In this document: positions 1 through 12,654 of the stretch, piece by piece
How positions within the stretch are numbered: position 1 is the stretch's first letter
How the letters are laid out: every line of letters begins with the position of its first letter
Assembly (NCBI GenBank): GCA_028023455.1
Contig: JAQFVV010000350.1
Location: 246,001-310,000, forward strand
DNA: 64,000 nt
Reading direction: 5' to 3'
Source: Epiperipatus broadwayi
Lineage: Eukaryota > Onychophora > Udeonychophora > Euonychophora > Peripatidae
The notes under the pieces: generated by a model
Databases searched by the model: none
The model's input: the letters and a program-made list of their open reading frames with translations, nothing else
Told to the model about the DNA's origin: nothing
Program-made: the position numbers and the translations under genes

Positions 1-3000
1 TACAACAAGTTTTAATCTTCAGTCATCATTTATTTCATTTGACAGTCTTCTCTAATTTCTGACGTTTTGGATTTTTTTATATTAACATCAAGTTTTATAT
101 TGTATATTTTTGATATTAACTTTAGATTGATTTATAATATCTATACCTTTAAGCTTTTTTAAAATGTTTTTCTTCTGATTTTCACTTATCAACAGACTGT
201 TCTACATCTTTTGTATCAATTTTTTTCTTTGTCCAAAACATCCATATCAACATTACTTTCACCATGGATTCTGCATCCACATTATGTGTGGCTTTTATAT
301 TTACATTATTTTTATTGATAGCTTCTGTATCCTTGTTATATTAGTTTATAGCATCATTATCAATGTTTGTAATATTTATATATTCTACATTTATTTAATA
401 CTCAACACTATACTCTGCATTCATTTTTTCTTCTTGCATATTAGTAATAGATGTAATCACCGATAAAATGTTATGGAATCTTTAGGCAATGCGCTTTGTA
501 AATTATCTATAAAATGCCTCATCTAAGATGAATTTATTTTCTATATCTGAGAATTAACATCATCTTTATTTTAAAATCTTCCATCAGCTCATTTAAATTT
601 TTGATAATTGATGTAATCTCATGGACAGATGAATTTGATAGTTTTTTTATATTGTGTTATTATCATTTTTTTACTTCTTCCAACATTTTTATTTTAGGCT
701 CTTTAACTAAATTTACATCTATTTTAAACTTATTAATTACAACACTATAATCGTGATGTAGCACTAAAATTATATTCGCATTGTTTTGTGCAAACTTTTT
801 TGTATTATTCACAATTTTTTATTCATTTCAACTTTTTTCTATTTTCTTTGCATTGTTTTATGCAAACTTTTTTTGTATTCTTTACAATTTTTTGTCATTT
901 CAACTTTTTTCTATTTTCTCTTTATTTTCTATGCTGTTTATTTTGTTTTAATGTTTTATATCATGCATTTCTATCACTTTTCATCATTTAGTGGCCTGTA
1001 TTTATTTATTTTTTTCTAAATATTTTTTCTTTTCTCTCTTTTCATCAATTTTCATAATTATTTATTTCCATTTTTATTTATTATTCATTTATTGTGCATG
1101 TCATTCATGTTTATATGGGTACATCAAAAACTAATAAGCTGTTGTTCTCTGCTAAGACTTTCTATACTACTTATTTTCTTTTTTTAATGACTACTAATAT
1201 TCTAGATATCCAAACATTTTAAATTTACTACTTTTTAATGCAATATGAAAACTTTGCAAACAGCTTCTCATAAGTCTCTGAGTGCTTTCCAATGCTTGTC
1301 TCTTTTTATATAACTTTTGGCCTATGACTATCTTTGTTTTCTGACTTATTGTATTCTCCTGCCTTGTAACTTTAATTACTTTCCTGAAATATAGTTTTTT
1401 CTAATATTCTTTTTTGGTTTGTAATTCTATTTCTGTCTTTATGAGTGTATTACCATTATTATTCCCAAAGGTGTGGTATTTTTATTATTAACTTTGCAGT
1501 ATAGATATATGAAGTTAGCAGACCTATATTAACTTTTTAATCATATAAAATATTTTGGCTTATTTTGTATCTGGGATATATGGTTATATTCAAACTCCAA
1601 ATTGAATTGTGTAAGCATATGCAAATAAATAATCACATGTAGAAACATAATTTTATATTTAACTGAATAAATAGGAATGTTACTCTAATGATGATGGCAG
1701 GGTAATGCTAATAGTCATTTATTCAAACTCAACCTTACATACCATTATATAAGTCTGAAAATAAGCAGTTGCATCATGGCAGTCTATTGATAATGATGAT
1801 AATGATCATCACTCAAAGTATAAGTAATATTAATTTGATACTCATAATAAAAACAAAAAAGAGAAGGAATTAGGCATAGAACTATATTATCATGAGTGAA
1901 TGCATAAATATAAATACAGTGTACTTGATTTACTATTAAATACTTAAGATATTATTAGTCAACTAATACTTTAAAATAGAAAGCAGTTATTCACTCAGAC
2001 ATTGAGAAAAATATCAATCATTTTAGGTTAAACTAAGGAAGTCATATACTAACAATCTCTTCAAAGAACTATTTATTATTCACTTCAACACACATATAAC
2101 TGAGGCTATCTTAAACAGAGCATATGCTCAGATATAATAGATATATAATTTTATAAATTCATAATTAGAAAGAAATCCATAAAAAATAATCAACAAACAC
2201 ACTAATAATAAATGATAAAAATTAATAATTTCAATGATGGTACAAAACTTTTAAGGTAAGATCATATCTATACAGAGCTTATAATATTATTTTCCTTTTT
2301 TATCTTTGCTTTTTTTCTTTATTTAAAGTTACAATATAATTAATAGACATTAAATATTTTTTTATTTAAATATTAAAGTGGGAAGATTCAAATGAATTAA
2401 TGTTTTAAGCCAATAAACATCATAGGATCACGATTTCTTAAGCCCGAATTAATGTTATAAGTATGAATATTGTTAAAGCAGATTTACCTGAATAATTTTA
2501 AAAAAATATTTTTTTTTTTTACAAAGTCTATTATTTCTGATGCTATAACATTTTCTTCATGTTTATTTTTAAATTGGTTTAGTTTTACGTGGATACAAAT
2601 TTAATAAATTTTCCAGCACAAATAAATGACAGACCTATGCATTGGTTAACGATGCTCCAAAGATTTTTTTCTAATGCAAGTCGATTATTCCTTGACACAA
2701 ATATGATGCCAATGAGATAGCTATCTTTCCAGGACCTGGGCAACTAAACCAAGTTATTTTATTCCTTTAGCGTTCTTTGGCTTTGATATAAGAATTTATT
2801 CATAAAGTGAGATGGTCTAGCTTAGCTGTTCTTTCTCTTAAGCTTGGTTTTAACTCTAAAGTAAAATAATTAAACTGTCTTTGCTCTTTATAAATTTTCC
2901 TGAAAAACATATTTTAATCTGTAAACACCTGATTTTTATCTAAATATTTTTTACACAGTAATTGGTTTTTACGTTTATTAATTAGTTTATTTTATAATCT

Positions 3001-3222
3001 GCCTCCTTATCTACTAAAACAAAATTGTTTATACATTTTTTTATTTTAATTAAATTAAGAAAGTTTACCAGAAAATATATTTTTAAAAATATATTATGTA
3101 AAAAAATACCTAATGCAAAATTTAAAACGTAAGCAAGTATAATTTTACTTTTCCAATCTTTTAATCATGCAAAAATTTCAATAAGAAATTATTATATTGT
3201 ATTCTGTAATTAGGCTTTTTAT
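1..3222. other. AT-rich DNA, no gene seen
   Basis: No recognisable gene, splice-bounded exon or transposon protein. The first kilobase is strongly T-rich on the plus strand with a short tandem duplication at 778-923; the rest is simple A/T-rich sequence. Short open frames here are low-complexity Phe/Tyr/Leu/Ile strings expected by chance in T-rich DNA. Confidence 0.6.
778..923. repeat. Two-copy tandem duplication, ~72-bp unit
   Basis: The block beginning GCATTGTTTTGTGCAAAC at 778 is repeated from 850 with few changes (GCATTGTTTTATGCAAAC), including the following TTTTTTGTATTCTTCACAATTTTTT-like and CAACTTTTTTCTATTTTC stretches. Period is 72 bp, two copies. It accounts for the small Phe-rich open frames in this stretch, which I do not call as genes. 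Confidence 0.75.
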
Positions 3223-3228
3223 ATATGC

Positions 3229-4590
3229 TTGTAGAATCATCATTATCATCATCATCATCATCAACCATTATCAATCCACTGCATGATGAAGGTCTCTCTG
3301 AGTTTAATCCATCTCCGATCTTTAGCTTTTCTTCTCCACATCACCCCTGCAAACTTTCTTATTTCATTCATCCATCTCACATGTGGTCTTTTTCTGGGTC
3401 TTTTACAATCTCTTGAAATCCAGTTTAAGATTTCAATTGCCCATCTATTATCATCTCTTCTAGCAATATGTCCAGCCCGCTCCACTTCAATCTTTTAATT
3501 TTTTCAGTGAAGTCAGTAACACCTGTTTGATCTCTTATCCATACATTGCATTTTCGATTTCTTCTTGTTACTCCCAACATGCATCTCTCCATACTTCTTT
3601 GAGTGGTATGAAGTCTCTGTATTGCTCTTTTATTAACTGTCCAAGTCTCAGATCCATAAGTAAGAACTGGTAAAACACATTTGTTAAAAACCTTCCTTTT
3701 CAAACACATAGACATATTTCCTTTTAGTATCAAGTTATTTCTACCAAAAGTACTCCAACCAAGTTTAATTCTATGATTAATTTCATCCATTGTTTCCATC
3801 TGTATTAATAATTTGACCAAGGTATTTGTAACTGTTAACTTCTTTTAATTCATCATAATCAATCTTTATTTTCATATTTTGAGCAAATCGATTAAACATT
3901 ACTTTAGTCTTTTTAACATTTATTTTTAGTCCTACTTTCATCTGATAACTCCTGCAACATTTCCTGAAGATCTGAAGCATTATTTGCAAAAACAACTATA
4001 TCATATGCAAAATCTAAATTACTTAAATAATCTCCATTTACTTTCACTCCTTTAGTTTCCATTTTAATCCACACTGCTGTAAAAAGTTTTGGAGATATTG
4101 AGTCACCTTGTTTTACACCTTTTTTAATGTTGACTTTCCCAGTATTATTATATAATCTAATTGTTGCTGTTACATTTTTATAAATATTCTTTAAAATATG
4201 ACAATATCCTGGATCTATACCTTGACGATCCAATGCTTTAATCACTGAAGAAATGTTTATAGAATCAAATGCCTTTTCATAATCTACAAATCCTAAGCAT
4301 AATGGCAACTCATATTCATTTGTGCTTTCCATAACTTCTCTCAATACATGGATATGATCTACTGTACTAAAACCACTTTTAAATCCAGCTTGTTCCCTTG
4401 GTTGGTGGAAATCCAATGTTCTTTGTAAATGAGTTGTAATTATCTTGGTAAAAATTTTGTATAAAACTGATAAAAGGCTGATAGGTCTGTAGTTTCTAAT
4501 ATTTTCTTTATCACCTTTTTTAAATATTGATATTATTACTGCATTCTTCCAATCATCTGGTACATCTTTATCATTGCTTGTAGAATACAT
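3229..4590 (-). mobile_element. RTE-like non-LTR retrotransposon, 5'-truncated and broken
   Basis: Minus-strand reverse transcriptase remnant. Reading from 4590 downward, 225 codons encode the RT fingers and palm: KNAVIISIFKKGDKENIRNYRPISLLSVLYK, QAGFKSGFSTVDHI, FVDYEKAFDS and GVKQGDSISPKLF are typical of non-LTR RTs (quoted in pieces: YRPISLLSVLYK, FVDYEKAFDS, GVKQGDSISP). The catalytic FADD is changed to FAYD, so the copy is dead. Reading continues in other frames (3783-3995, 3425-3820, 3261-3485) through YGSETWTVN, then a C-terminal GHIARRDDNRWAIEILNW and RPRKRPHVRW segment characteristic of RTE-type proteins. The 3' end on the minus strand is a (TGA)n-like tail, visible on the plus strand as ATC repeats at 3236-3264, as expected for RTE elements. 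The AP endonuclease half is missing. Two further copies lie at 40.2 and 62.5 kb, all on the same strand. Confidence 0.88.
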
Positions 4591-5662
4591 TCATTTAAAT
4601 AAAGTGAATTGAATTATTATTAATGATTATTTTAAAATTACATTCTTTTAATGACAGAAGTATATAATATATGTATATTATATTAACATTAATAGGCACT
4701 CAAAATTAGTGAGGACATTCTACATTGATGGAAAATAGATAGAAAAGCTAGATCCAGTTTTAATTTTAAAGATTATATCAAAGACAGTTAAACAAGCATA
4801 ATGTTGAATGCTTTCATTGGGAGAAAAAAGCAGTGAATAAAATATAACAGACTACAATAGACGAAAGTTTTGAAGATTAAAGTTTTTTAAAAGCAGGCAT
4901 CATAAATTGTCAAATAACAATGTGATATACTGATATATTTCTAATTAAAAGATGATTGAATTCTAACTTTATATATTTTCTTATGAATTATAGCAAATAA
5001 AAACTACACAATTGATATTGTGTATTTATACTTTTTAACATGTTTATATAAAAAATTAAATTCATATTTTTCCATAGGAAAAAAACTTTTAAAAATATAT
5101 ATATATAACCACAGAAACATGTGATAAATTGCTATCAACATCTTTCCCATTTTTAAGTAAGATAATTGACATCTATTTGAGACAAGATTATCAAAAAATG
5201 AGATTTTCTTGAATTAAAGAGTTTAATACTGTGACTTATAAAAGAAAAATAAATATTCAATTTATTTATAACTCAATAGAGATTATTTTAATGTTCTACG
5301 AAAAGCTGCCGTGTTTACATCACATTTACATTCAAGATAATTGGCTTAGAATACAAATCTTTTTTTTTTTAATTTCAGGCTATTATATCTTTATACTGAA
5401 AAGACAGTTGTAAGATGTATAGTGCTTTAATTTTCTATATTACCTTCGATGAAAGTGAATCCAAAAATGATCTAGTGGTGGGAATATTATACCACTATAT
5501 CACCTGGTTCCATTGATTAATTAAACTGGCAATAGATGTTTTAGAATAGAGTGAAGAAAATTGCTCTTAACATTACATAATTATAAATATAATAGTTATT
5601 TATTATATAATTATTTCCAGGACAGTATGTAATTTATTTATACTGAATGTTTCTTATATATG
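4591..5662. other. AT-rich DNA, nothing recognised
   Basis: No gene or repeat family member identified between the RTE-like remnant and the first foldback element. Confidence 0.5.
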
Positions 5663-6281
5663 TAATTAGAGGGATTTGAACTAAAAAAAAATTTCAATCT
5701 ATTTATCATCCATTCCATCTCAAGCAACCAATACACATAACCTCACATAGATGAAAAAAATATGATTTCCAATATATATATTTCGTGCAGAACCAGCACT
5801 CATCATTTGGGCCAGATTATAATTTCCCACACATACACAATCAGTGCACGGTTTATATTAAGAGAGCAATTCCTCAAACTTTAATGGATAAGCTTCAATC
5901 TTCCCATCCTTCCAACTTTTCAACTGCCCAGTTTATTGATAAACCAATGATGGAACGTTCAATATCAAATTTAATAAGGGCTTCAAGTGTTCCATTGTTA
6001 GTTTTTCAATGAAATAAATGTTTGAATAGTGGAAAGAGTGGGACGATTAAAGCCTGTTCATTAAAGTTTGAGGAATTGATATCTTAATATAAACCAAGCA
6101 CTATATATATATATATATATATATATGAGGGAGATTATGATCTGATCGAACTAATGAGTGCTAATTCTGCACAAAATATTGAAGATCATATATCTTTTTC
6201 GCATGTGTGTGGTCATGTATATTGGTTACTTGAGATGGGGTGAATAGACTGGAAAATCCTGAGTTCAAATCTCTCTAATTA
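5663..6281. mobile_element. Foldback element, complete copy
   Basis: A ~619-bp palindromic unit. It opens with TAATTAGAGGGATTTGAACT at 5663 and closes with the inverse GAGTTCAAATCTCTCTAATTA-like end at 6281. Inside, AACCAGCACTCATCATTTGG (left) faces ACTAATGAGTGCTAATTCTG (right), and CCTCAAACTTTAATGGA faces TTCATTAAAGTTTGAGG. Arms are about 280 bp around a centre near 5972; a (TA)n run at 6103-6126 lies in the right arm. No protein is encoded, so this is a non-autonomous foldback or MITE-like element. Partial relatives lie at 6360-6740, 9178-9350 with 10481-10825, and 10910-11285. Superfamily unknown. Confidence 0.75.
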
Positions 6282-6359
6282 TTATATAACTATAATTTTA
6301 TATATATATGTAGGAAAAGATAAAAAAAATATTTGCTTTTTTAATCTTTAACTTAATTG

Positions 6360-6740
6360 ATATATAGGGTATATGAGCACAGACTTTCAGAAGATCCATC
6401 ACTCTCCACTCTATCTAAAAACATTGATACACTCAAGCACATATATGCTGAAGAGATAAATAATCACCAATATGCGTATTTCATGCTAAACCAGCAATTA
6501 TCAGTTGGTCCAGATTATCATCTCCCACACATATATACTATAAGTGCTCAGATATAAATTAAGATAGACAATCTTCATACTTTAATGGACAGGCTCCAAT
6601 CTACTATACACTCCAACTTTTCAACCGTCCATCCAATTGAAAATCTGATGATGGAATGCTCGAAGACCACCCTGAGGCCGAGATTCTCGTCAAACCCATG
6701 TTGACCCAAGGTCAATCTGAACCCCACATGCAGGGACATA
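6360..6740. repeat. Partial foldback-family copy
   Basis: Shares AACCAGCAATTATCAGTTGG, TCCCACACATATA, AGTGCTCAGATATAAATTAAG, ACTTTAATGGACAGGCTCCA and CCAACTTTTCAACCGTCCA with the left arm of the complete foldback element, but the right arm is missing. It ends in a less typical stretch with ACCCATGTTGACCCAAGGTC, whose inverse appears near 10945. Confidence 0.6.
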
Positions 6741-8150
6741 ATTCATTTAATACATATGTAAGGATGGGCAGACATCTCTACAATGTAATAACTGAAACTT
6801 AATTGATTATTTTGATATAAATACATAGGATTAATTGCATTCCACAGAGAACGCTATAGATTAAGAGTTCTGCATTTAATATCTTTATTATGATTTAGGA
6901 ATCTTGAAATTCTTAATAATTTTTTAATTGGATGTTTTTTTAATTGCTACATTTATTATACATACATAGATGTAACAGAATCATTATATTAATAGTTATA
7001 TCTCAACCAGATTAAGTCTTATTTTTTCTCTAATTTTTCTTTATTTTTTAAAGTAAATTGTTCCTGGCACCTCCTATTATCAAATATATTCCTCTATTCA
7101 TTGAATTAACCGCTCAGAGCACTGAACATGACCTTTATTTAATCTAATTTTTTAATTGTATGATTAATTACTATTGTGACTATATAATATTTATATCTTA
7201 ATACAGTGGAGTGACGTAGTTTCTTGTTATCAATTATTTCACTGTTTTAATTTTTTGTTTTTAGGTATTTAATTTAAATAATTTATATTTCATGCCAGGG
7301 AACAAAAATACTTTTATAGTAAAATATTTTATAATTTCAATTTTAATAAAATAATTGCGTTTTAATTCATTAGTTAGGCTTATTTAAATTTATAATGTAG
7401 CTTTAAAATTGTGACGCTAAAGTAAAAGAAGTTAGAGTCACAAGCAGTAGGCAACTTCCTAATACTAATAATTAAGTATTAACACGTATTCTTTGACTAT
7501 AGTAGTTATTTCATTTGTTTTCAGGCAATATTTCACACAGACAACAAACGATTTGTTTATTTCAGTTATAATTAAGTCAATAAGTGCATTCTTTTTTATC
7601 TTTTAGAATTATCTCTAATTCCAATACATAAAGCTATAATATGTGGGCGATAATTTTTATTTATTTATAATTACATTACATAGCTTTTTTTATAATGCTT
7701 GCCATCAATTTTCTTTCAGATGGATTTTTTATAACTGATATATAATAGTAGCAGTAATAATAATTTTTAATATTTGTTGATTGTTGCTACTGGACACTTT
7801 CATATCAAACCACTGAAAGATCATTTTAAATTTAATATTTTGCTAATATTATAATTGGGTCTTTTTAAAAATAAACTATTTATGTAAGAATAAGGAAACT
7901 TATTTACATTATTATTTAGCCTTTTGAAATAAATTAATGCAGTCTGCAGATGTGCATATATTTGACTTCCCCTAGGATAAAATAAATACAGGAAATCTGT
8001 ATAGATATATATCTAAAATAATCCCAGTGCGCATATATATATCCTAATATTAAATCACCCCACATGATTAAGAAATTCAGCATCGCCTTGTGTGAAATAA
8101 ATCTATAATTATATCAGAGATCGCATTTGCAGCTTCCAATATATTTATTT
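6741..8150. other. AT-rich DNA, nothing recognised
   Basis: No coding similarity or repeat member recognised by eye. Confidence 0.5.
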
Positions 8151-8154
8151 CGCA

Positions 8155-8680
8155 AATGGCGGTACTGAAAGTCTTAACCATGTCAAGATATTTGTCAAGG
8201 AATTGCTTGAAGTTGGTTATAAGATTGAACAAACTAACAATACTGTATGTCACTTTAAAAAGAGTTATAATGATTTTAAAAAGTTGAAGATTGATAATAA
8301 AAAATGGATATCTATTCCATATATTTTAAATGCTCAAGTGATCTTCAAGTATGTGTTTAATGTTTCATTTGTGTTACAAAAATAATAATATTTCTAAAAA
8401 TAATCCTTAAAATGTCATACCTGTCAAGTAGAAAAGTAATATTGTATGTAATTTTTTTTGTGGATATATGTTATCATATATAGGAGAATCGAAATGCAGT
8501 CTTGAAAAAAGATCAAAGGAGCATGAATTGTTATGCAAGTGTGTGAAAAGTAAAAATAATAATGATTTAATGACTGCTTCAGTTTTCTTGGATCATGAAA
8601 GGATGTGTAAATATAAATTTGAGTTTGATATTGAAAGTGTTAACATTCTTCATGAAGAGAGAAATGATTTATAATAAAAG
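8155..8680 (+). pseudogene. Penelope-like element fragment: connector and GIY-YIG
   Basis: Two frames together resemble the C-terminal third of a Penelope-like protein. 8203-8385 encodes VGYKIEQTNNTV...KKSYNDFKKLKIDNKKW then ISIPYILNAQVIFKYVFN, which resembles the linker between RT and the endonuclease. 8468-8674 encodes YIGESKCSLEKRSKEHELL, the YIG plus Arg/His portion of a GIY-YIG nuclease, ending LDHERMCKYKFEFDIESVNIL as in PLE C-termini. Stops and a frame change separate the two parts, and the RT palm is missing. No target duplication was identified. Confidence 0.65.
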
Positions 8681-8957
8681 AAAAATTAAGGAGACAATTT
8701 TAATAAATAAAAATAAAATGAATTAATAGACAAACTGTTAACATTAAAATTTGGAATTTATGGGATTTGAGTTGATGATGTTTGCTTTCGTTATGTTTTT
8801 TGAATTTAACAGCAGTTGAGGAGGGGTAAGAAATTAACTGAAAGTACTTCTGCAGATTGCAAGGCAATATATAATAGTTAATTACCATTATATTTATTAT
8901 TTTTTATATGTATAATAAATCAATACTAATATACTGTAAATATTGAACTTTAAGATG

Positions 8958-8999
8958 TAATTAAAAAGGATTTGAACTCAGACTTTTAAGTTTTCTTTT

Positions 9000-9080
<81 letters not shown>

Positions 9081-9350
9081 TCTTATTATGTCCACTAAAA
9101 TACACAGAAGGATGGGTAGAATTCAGGCTGAATCTGTAAAAAAATCAATACTAGTATTCTGTAAATAACTTTAATATGTAATTAAAGGGATTTGAACTCA
9201 CACTTTCAAGCTTCATTCAGCTATCCACTCCATCTTATATAACTAATACACATGATGACAAACATGAAAAAAGAGAATGATCTCCAATATATGTTTTCAT
9301 GCAACCAGCACTCATCAATTGGTCCAGATCATCAACTCCCATACATATGA
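8958..9350. repeat. Foldback left-arm pieces flanking a (TA)n tract
   Basis: AAGGATTTGAACTCAGACTTT at 8968 and GGGATTTGAACTCACACTTT at 9189 are two copies of the foldback terminal sequence. Between them is a pure (TA)n microsatellite at 9002-9079. From 9178 the sequence runs into CAACCAGCACTCATCAATTGG and stops at the 9-bp target site of the inserted Penelope-like element. Confidence 0.65.
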
Positions 9351-10480
9351 AATAAAATCCTTGGTTTTTACTTCACTTTTGAGTGGTAAGTTTTAAATTG
9401 CACTTTACACAAAAAAGTAAAGCTTAGTATTATTAGAAATTGAATTATAAGATTTAGTGCTTTCAGGAAATTTAGGTCTCCATATTCATAGCCTATCTTG
9501 GAAGTGTCAGCTTACATTGAGATTTTGATCGAAGTTTGGCAGTAATTTATGCAAAATTTATTCAAAGTTTTCTTTCTTATAGATTATTTCCTGGAGATTG
9601 CAAAGCATGATTCTTTTCAGTTTATTGCATAGTTGTCATTTGCAATAAAGCATGCCTCCTCTATTTTTTGTTTTGTATCATTATGCTGAGTGTACAGTGC
9701 CCTTGCCAAAGTGGGTTCAAACACATGGCCTGTTGTTTTTTAGTGCTCAAAGAATATGGATTTGTTTTCAGTATTGTTTAGAGCTCTCCTGTATAAATAG
9801 TGATGTTGAGATGTTCTAGTGATGATGTTGGCACAAGTCTCTTCATAATATGCTGCTCTACATCCATTGGTTGGCCATGAAATTTTGTAAACTGCTTGGG
9901 CTATTTGATCAGAGGTCTTTGGTATTGTTTATCAATCTGTTTATTGAAGGTGGTGTGTGTAATCCTAATTCAAAGGATTCAGCAAATATTTTATATTTCC
10001 TAGAAATTTATGGTATGTAAGATAGCAGAATTCTTGGTTTATTATTTCTAACTGTGTCAGTTTGTAGCTTAGTCTGAAATTGCCTAATCTTTTTGTAGAT
10101 AATGTGTCAATATCCAAAATTTTCCAGTTCTTTAATATAGTTTGTGAGGTTCTTTTTGTAGTTTCAAATTTACACAGTCTATTATTTCTGTGCAGGAAGC
10201 ATGCAAGTTCAACCAATTTATGTGAGTTGGGTGAGTTTGAGTGTATAAATCCTCGATTTTCCAATGGCTTGATTATCTTGGCATAGGTAAGTTGGTGAGG
10301 GTCTCTATGAACTTGAATATCCAAGTATTTAATATTATGCTGGAGGTTTTCTGCTATGCAGTTAATTGTTAAGAAGGTTTGTGTTTGCAGCTCTTTCTGA
10401 ATATCCATTATTATTTGTTCTGGTGCCACTAAGAATACTAAGCTTCACTTTTTTGTGTAAAGCACAATTTAAAACTTCCC
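9351..10480 (-). mobile_element. Penelope-like element, 5'-truncated, with 9-bp target duplication
   Basis: TACATATGA occurs at 9342-9350 and again at 10481-10489, flanking a 1130-bp insert. The insert ends carry ~48-bp inverted repeats: AGTTTTAAATTGCACTTTAC near 9389-9408 faces its inverse near 10455-10475. On the minus strand from 10429, 154 codons give an RT C-terminal part: ENLQHNIKYLDIQVHRDPHQ, with NIKYLDI matching the FLD-type motif of PLE RTs and SNSPNSHK matching their SNHP..HK motif. After position 9965 a second frame gives VYKISWPTNGCRAAYYEETC and an EH / TGH..FEP / KIEEACFI segment, which is a GIY-YIG domain in which YIGET has become YYEET. The RT catalytic region is missing. Family assignment is good; subgroup unknown. 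Confidence 0.78.
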
Positions 10481-10825
10481 TACATATGATATAATCAGTG
10501 TTCAATTTATATTAGGATAAGAAAATCATCAGATTTTCAATAGTATAGATGGCTAAAAACTTGGAGGACAGAGACAAAGACAATTGAAGTCTGTCCATTA
10601 ACATTTGAATATTTGCTATCCTAATATAAACTATGAACTGATTACACAAATGTGTGAAAGATGATCTAAATCAACTAATGAGTGCTCATTCAGCACGAAA
10701 TACATATATTGGAGATCATTTATTTTTTTCACAGGTGTAGTCATGTGTATTGGTCATATAAGATGAAGTGAATAGCCAAAAGAAGCTTTCTGAGTTCAAA
10801 TTTTCTTTAATTATATCTTAAAGTT
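10481..10825. repeat. Foldback element, part split off by the PLE insertion
   Basis: Continues the foldback sequence interrupted at 9350. It contains its centre (ATCATCAGATTTTCAATAGT) and the right arm: CAACTAATGAGTGCTCATTC, TATTGGAGATCATTTATTTT and TCTGAGTTCAAATTTTC, inverse to 9189-9340. Together with 9178-9350 it reconstructs one foldback copy whose left arm received the PLE. Confidence 0.68.
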
Positions 10826-10909
10826 TGGTATTTACAGTATATTAGTATTGATTTATTATGGATTCAGTCTGAATTTTGTCCATCCCTCTATATATTTAAA
10901 TGTACATAA

Positions 10910-11285
10910 TAAGGCCATATATATGAGGAGTCAGAGTAACATAAGGTCAACATGGGTATGATAATATTGGCATCAACAAGGCTTTGAGCACTCCATCATT
11001 AGATTTTCAATGGTATGGATAGCTGAAGAGTTGGACAATGGAGATGACTGAAGTCTTTCCCGATAAGCATTTGAAGATTTACTATACTAATACCAAGTGA
11101 GCACTAATTATACTTATGTGTAAGAGATGATAATCTGAACCAACTGATGATGTCTGGTTCAGCACAAAATACATGTACTGAAGATCATTTATTTTTTTCA
11201 CATGTGTGGTCATGGGTATTGATTATAGTCAATAGCTGAAGGAAGCTTGAAAGTCTGAGTTCAAATCCCCTTTAATTAAATATAT
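10910..11285. repeat. Foldback-family half element
   Basis: Includes CTCCATCATTAGATTTTCAA, a central region and the right arm AACTGATGATGTCTGGTTCA / GTTCAAATCCCCTTTAATTA. The left arm is missing or replaced by AACATAAGGTCAACATGG, inverse to the segment near 6697. Confidence 0.6.
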
Positions 11286-11965
11286 ATGTATGAAGTTTAA
11301 ATTTATCAACCTCAAATCCTCACAGAGTTCTCAATTGCTATCAATATTTTTATATAAATTCACTAGATCTGGGAGAATTTCAAGATTCCAGTGAATATTT
11401 TGTTTAACATAATACTTTATAATTGATATAATGATAGGGAATAAATAAACTTTAAGCTAAAATAACAATTATTTATTCTTATATTCTAACATACAACATA
11501 TATAATTTTGCTGTTATATTTTAAAAATAATTTTTACAATGTGAAATTTATGAAATCTATTGTAAGATAAAATTGCATATCAATAGACTTTAATTCTAAA
11601 ACATAATATGATGTATCTATCTGGATATAATGTTTCTATACCTTTTTTCACATATAATTATAGACTATATATTAATAATCTATCAATAATATATTTAGCT
11701 TCATGTATATAAATCAGTTGGCAGACATATTAGAATTAAGTTAGGCATGTACACATAAATATTGGTCCAGAAATTAATACTTCTACAAGTAAACTTAGCA
11801 TGGATTTTAATCATTATTCATATGAATACTGCCATTTTTTAATCATCATTGCAATATGAATTCAAGAATGGCACTGGTCAATTATTATCACACTTTAGAT
11901 AATATACATATCTCATCATTAAACTAACTTTTATAGCAAATATGCACAAAAATAATTATTACATT
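11286..11965. other. AT-rich DNA, nothing recognised
   Basis: No gene or classified repeat seen. Confidence 0.5.
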
Positions 11966-12535
11966 TTGGTGTCTTGCGGTTTTTTTAATAACTTTAGTTA
12001 CCATTATTTTTTGGCCAGGATTGGGGTTAAATCATTGAAACCATCAGATGATCACCATTTCTTATGCTTTCACAAGTTGTTAAAACAGCAGCAACTCTCT
12101 TCATACAGTGGTGCTATTCAGTGGTAATTGTGGATGCAGGGGAATTTGTGTATCAGGGATCATATTTGGTGCCTACTCATCCAATGTCCCTATACTTGTT
12201 TCTGGTTTGTGGACTTCATTGGTGGGGGACCTTAGGGCTGGGAGAACTACATTTGGATCTTTGGATTTGGTGTGGCCCTCCAGTAATCTTTTGCCTTTTT
12301 GGTTGACTGTAAGGCTGTGAGTTCAGAGTGAACATACATTGGTGTTAGTCCAGGGTTGTTTATTTCTGTGGTTGTGTGGATCTGAACCCAGTTTAGTATT
12401 TTGGAGTTTTTAATTTATTGTTCAGCCAAAATTGGGATTAAACTATTAAAACATAACATGAACACTATTTCGTATGCATACACAAGCTATTACAGTAGAA
12501 ATTCTATACAGTAGTGCTATGTAGTGCAAGACAAA
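11966..12535 (-). repeat. Hammerhead-repeat (retrozyme-like) relic, about 1.2 units
   Basis: Diverged copy of the repeat seen at 20.6-21.9 and 44.6-45.6 kb. Shared landmarks in order are ATGCTTTCACAAGTTGTTA, CATACAGTGGTGC, TGTGGATGCAGGGGAATTTG, GGTGCCTACTCATCCAATGT, CTTGTTTCTGGTTTGTGG and ATCTTTGGATTTGG. A second unit begins at about 12440 (GGATTAAACTATTAAAAC, then GTATGCATACACAAGCTATT and CATACAGTAGTGC-like sequence), so the locus was once tandem with a period near 420 bp. The hammerhead region (12180-12240, minus strand) keeps AGAAAC and part of stem II, but the CTGATGA core reads CAATGAA and the cleavage triplet is changed. Inactive. Confidence 0.7.
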
Positions 12536-12654
12536 GGATGATATTGACTATGATTATAACAACCAAAGTCACCAAAATGTATAGACAACTGAACTGGATT
12601 CACATCTTTGTGACTGTATGGATGACTGAGCTTGATTGAAGACATAAGGAGGTT

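Noticed and set aside
1-700. Possible A-rich gag coiled-coil on the minus strand
   Set aside because: Some Lys/Glu-rich peptides appear (IIKNLNELMEDFK), but frames are broken and no adjacent pol or LTR was found; low-complexity DNA is equally likely.
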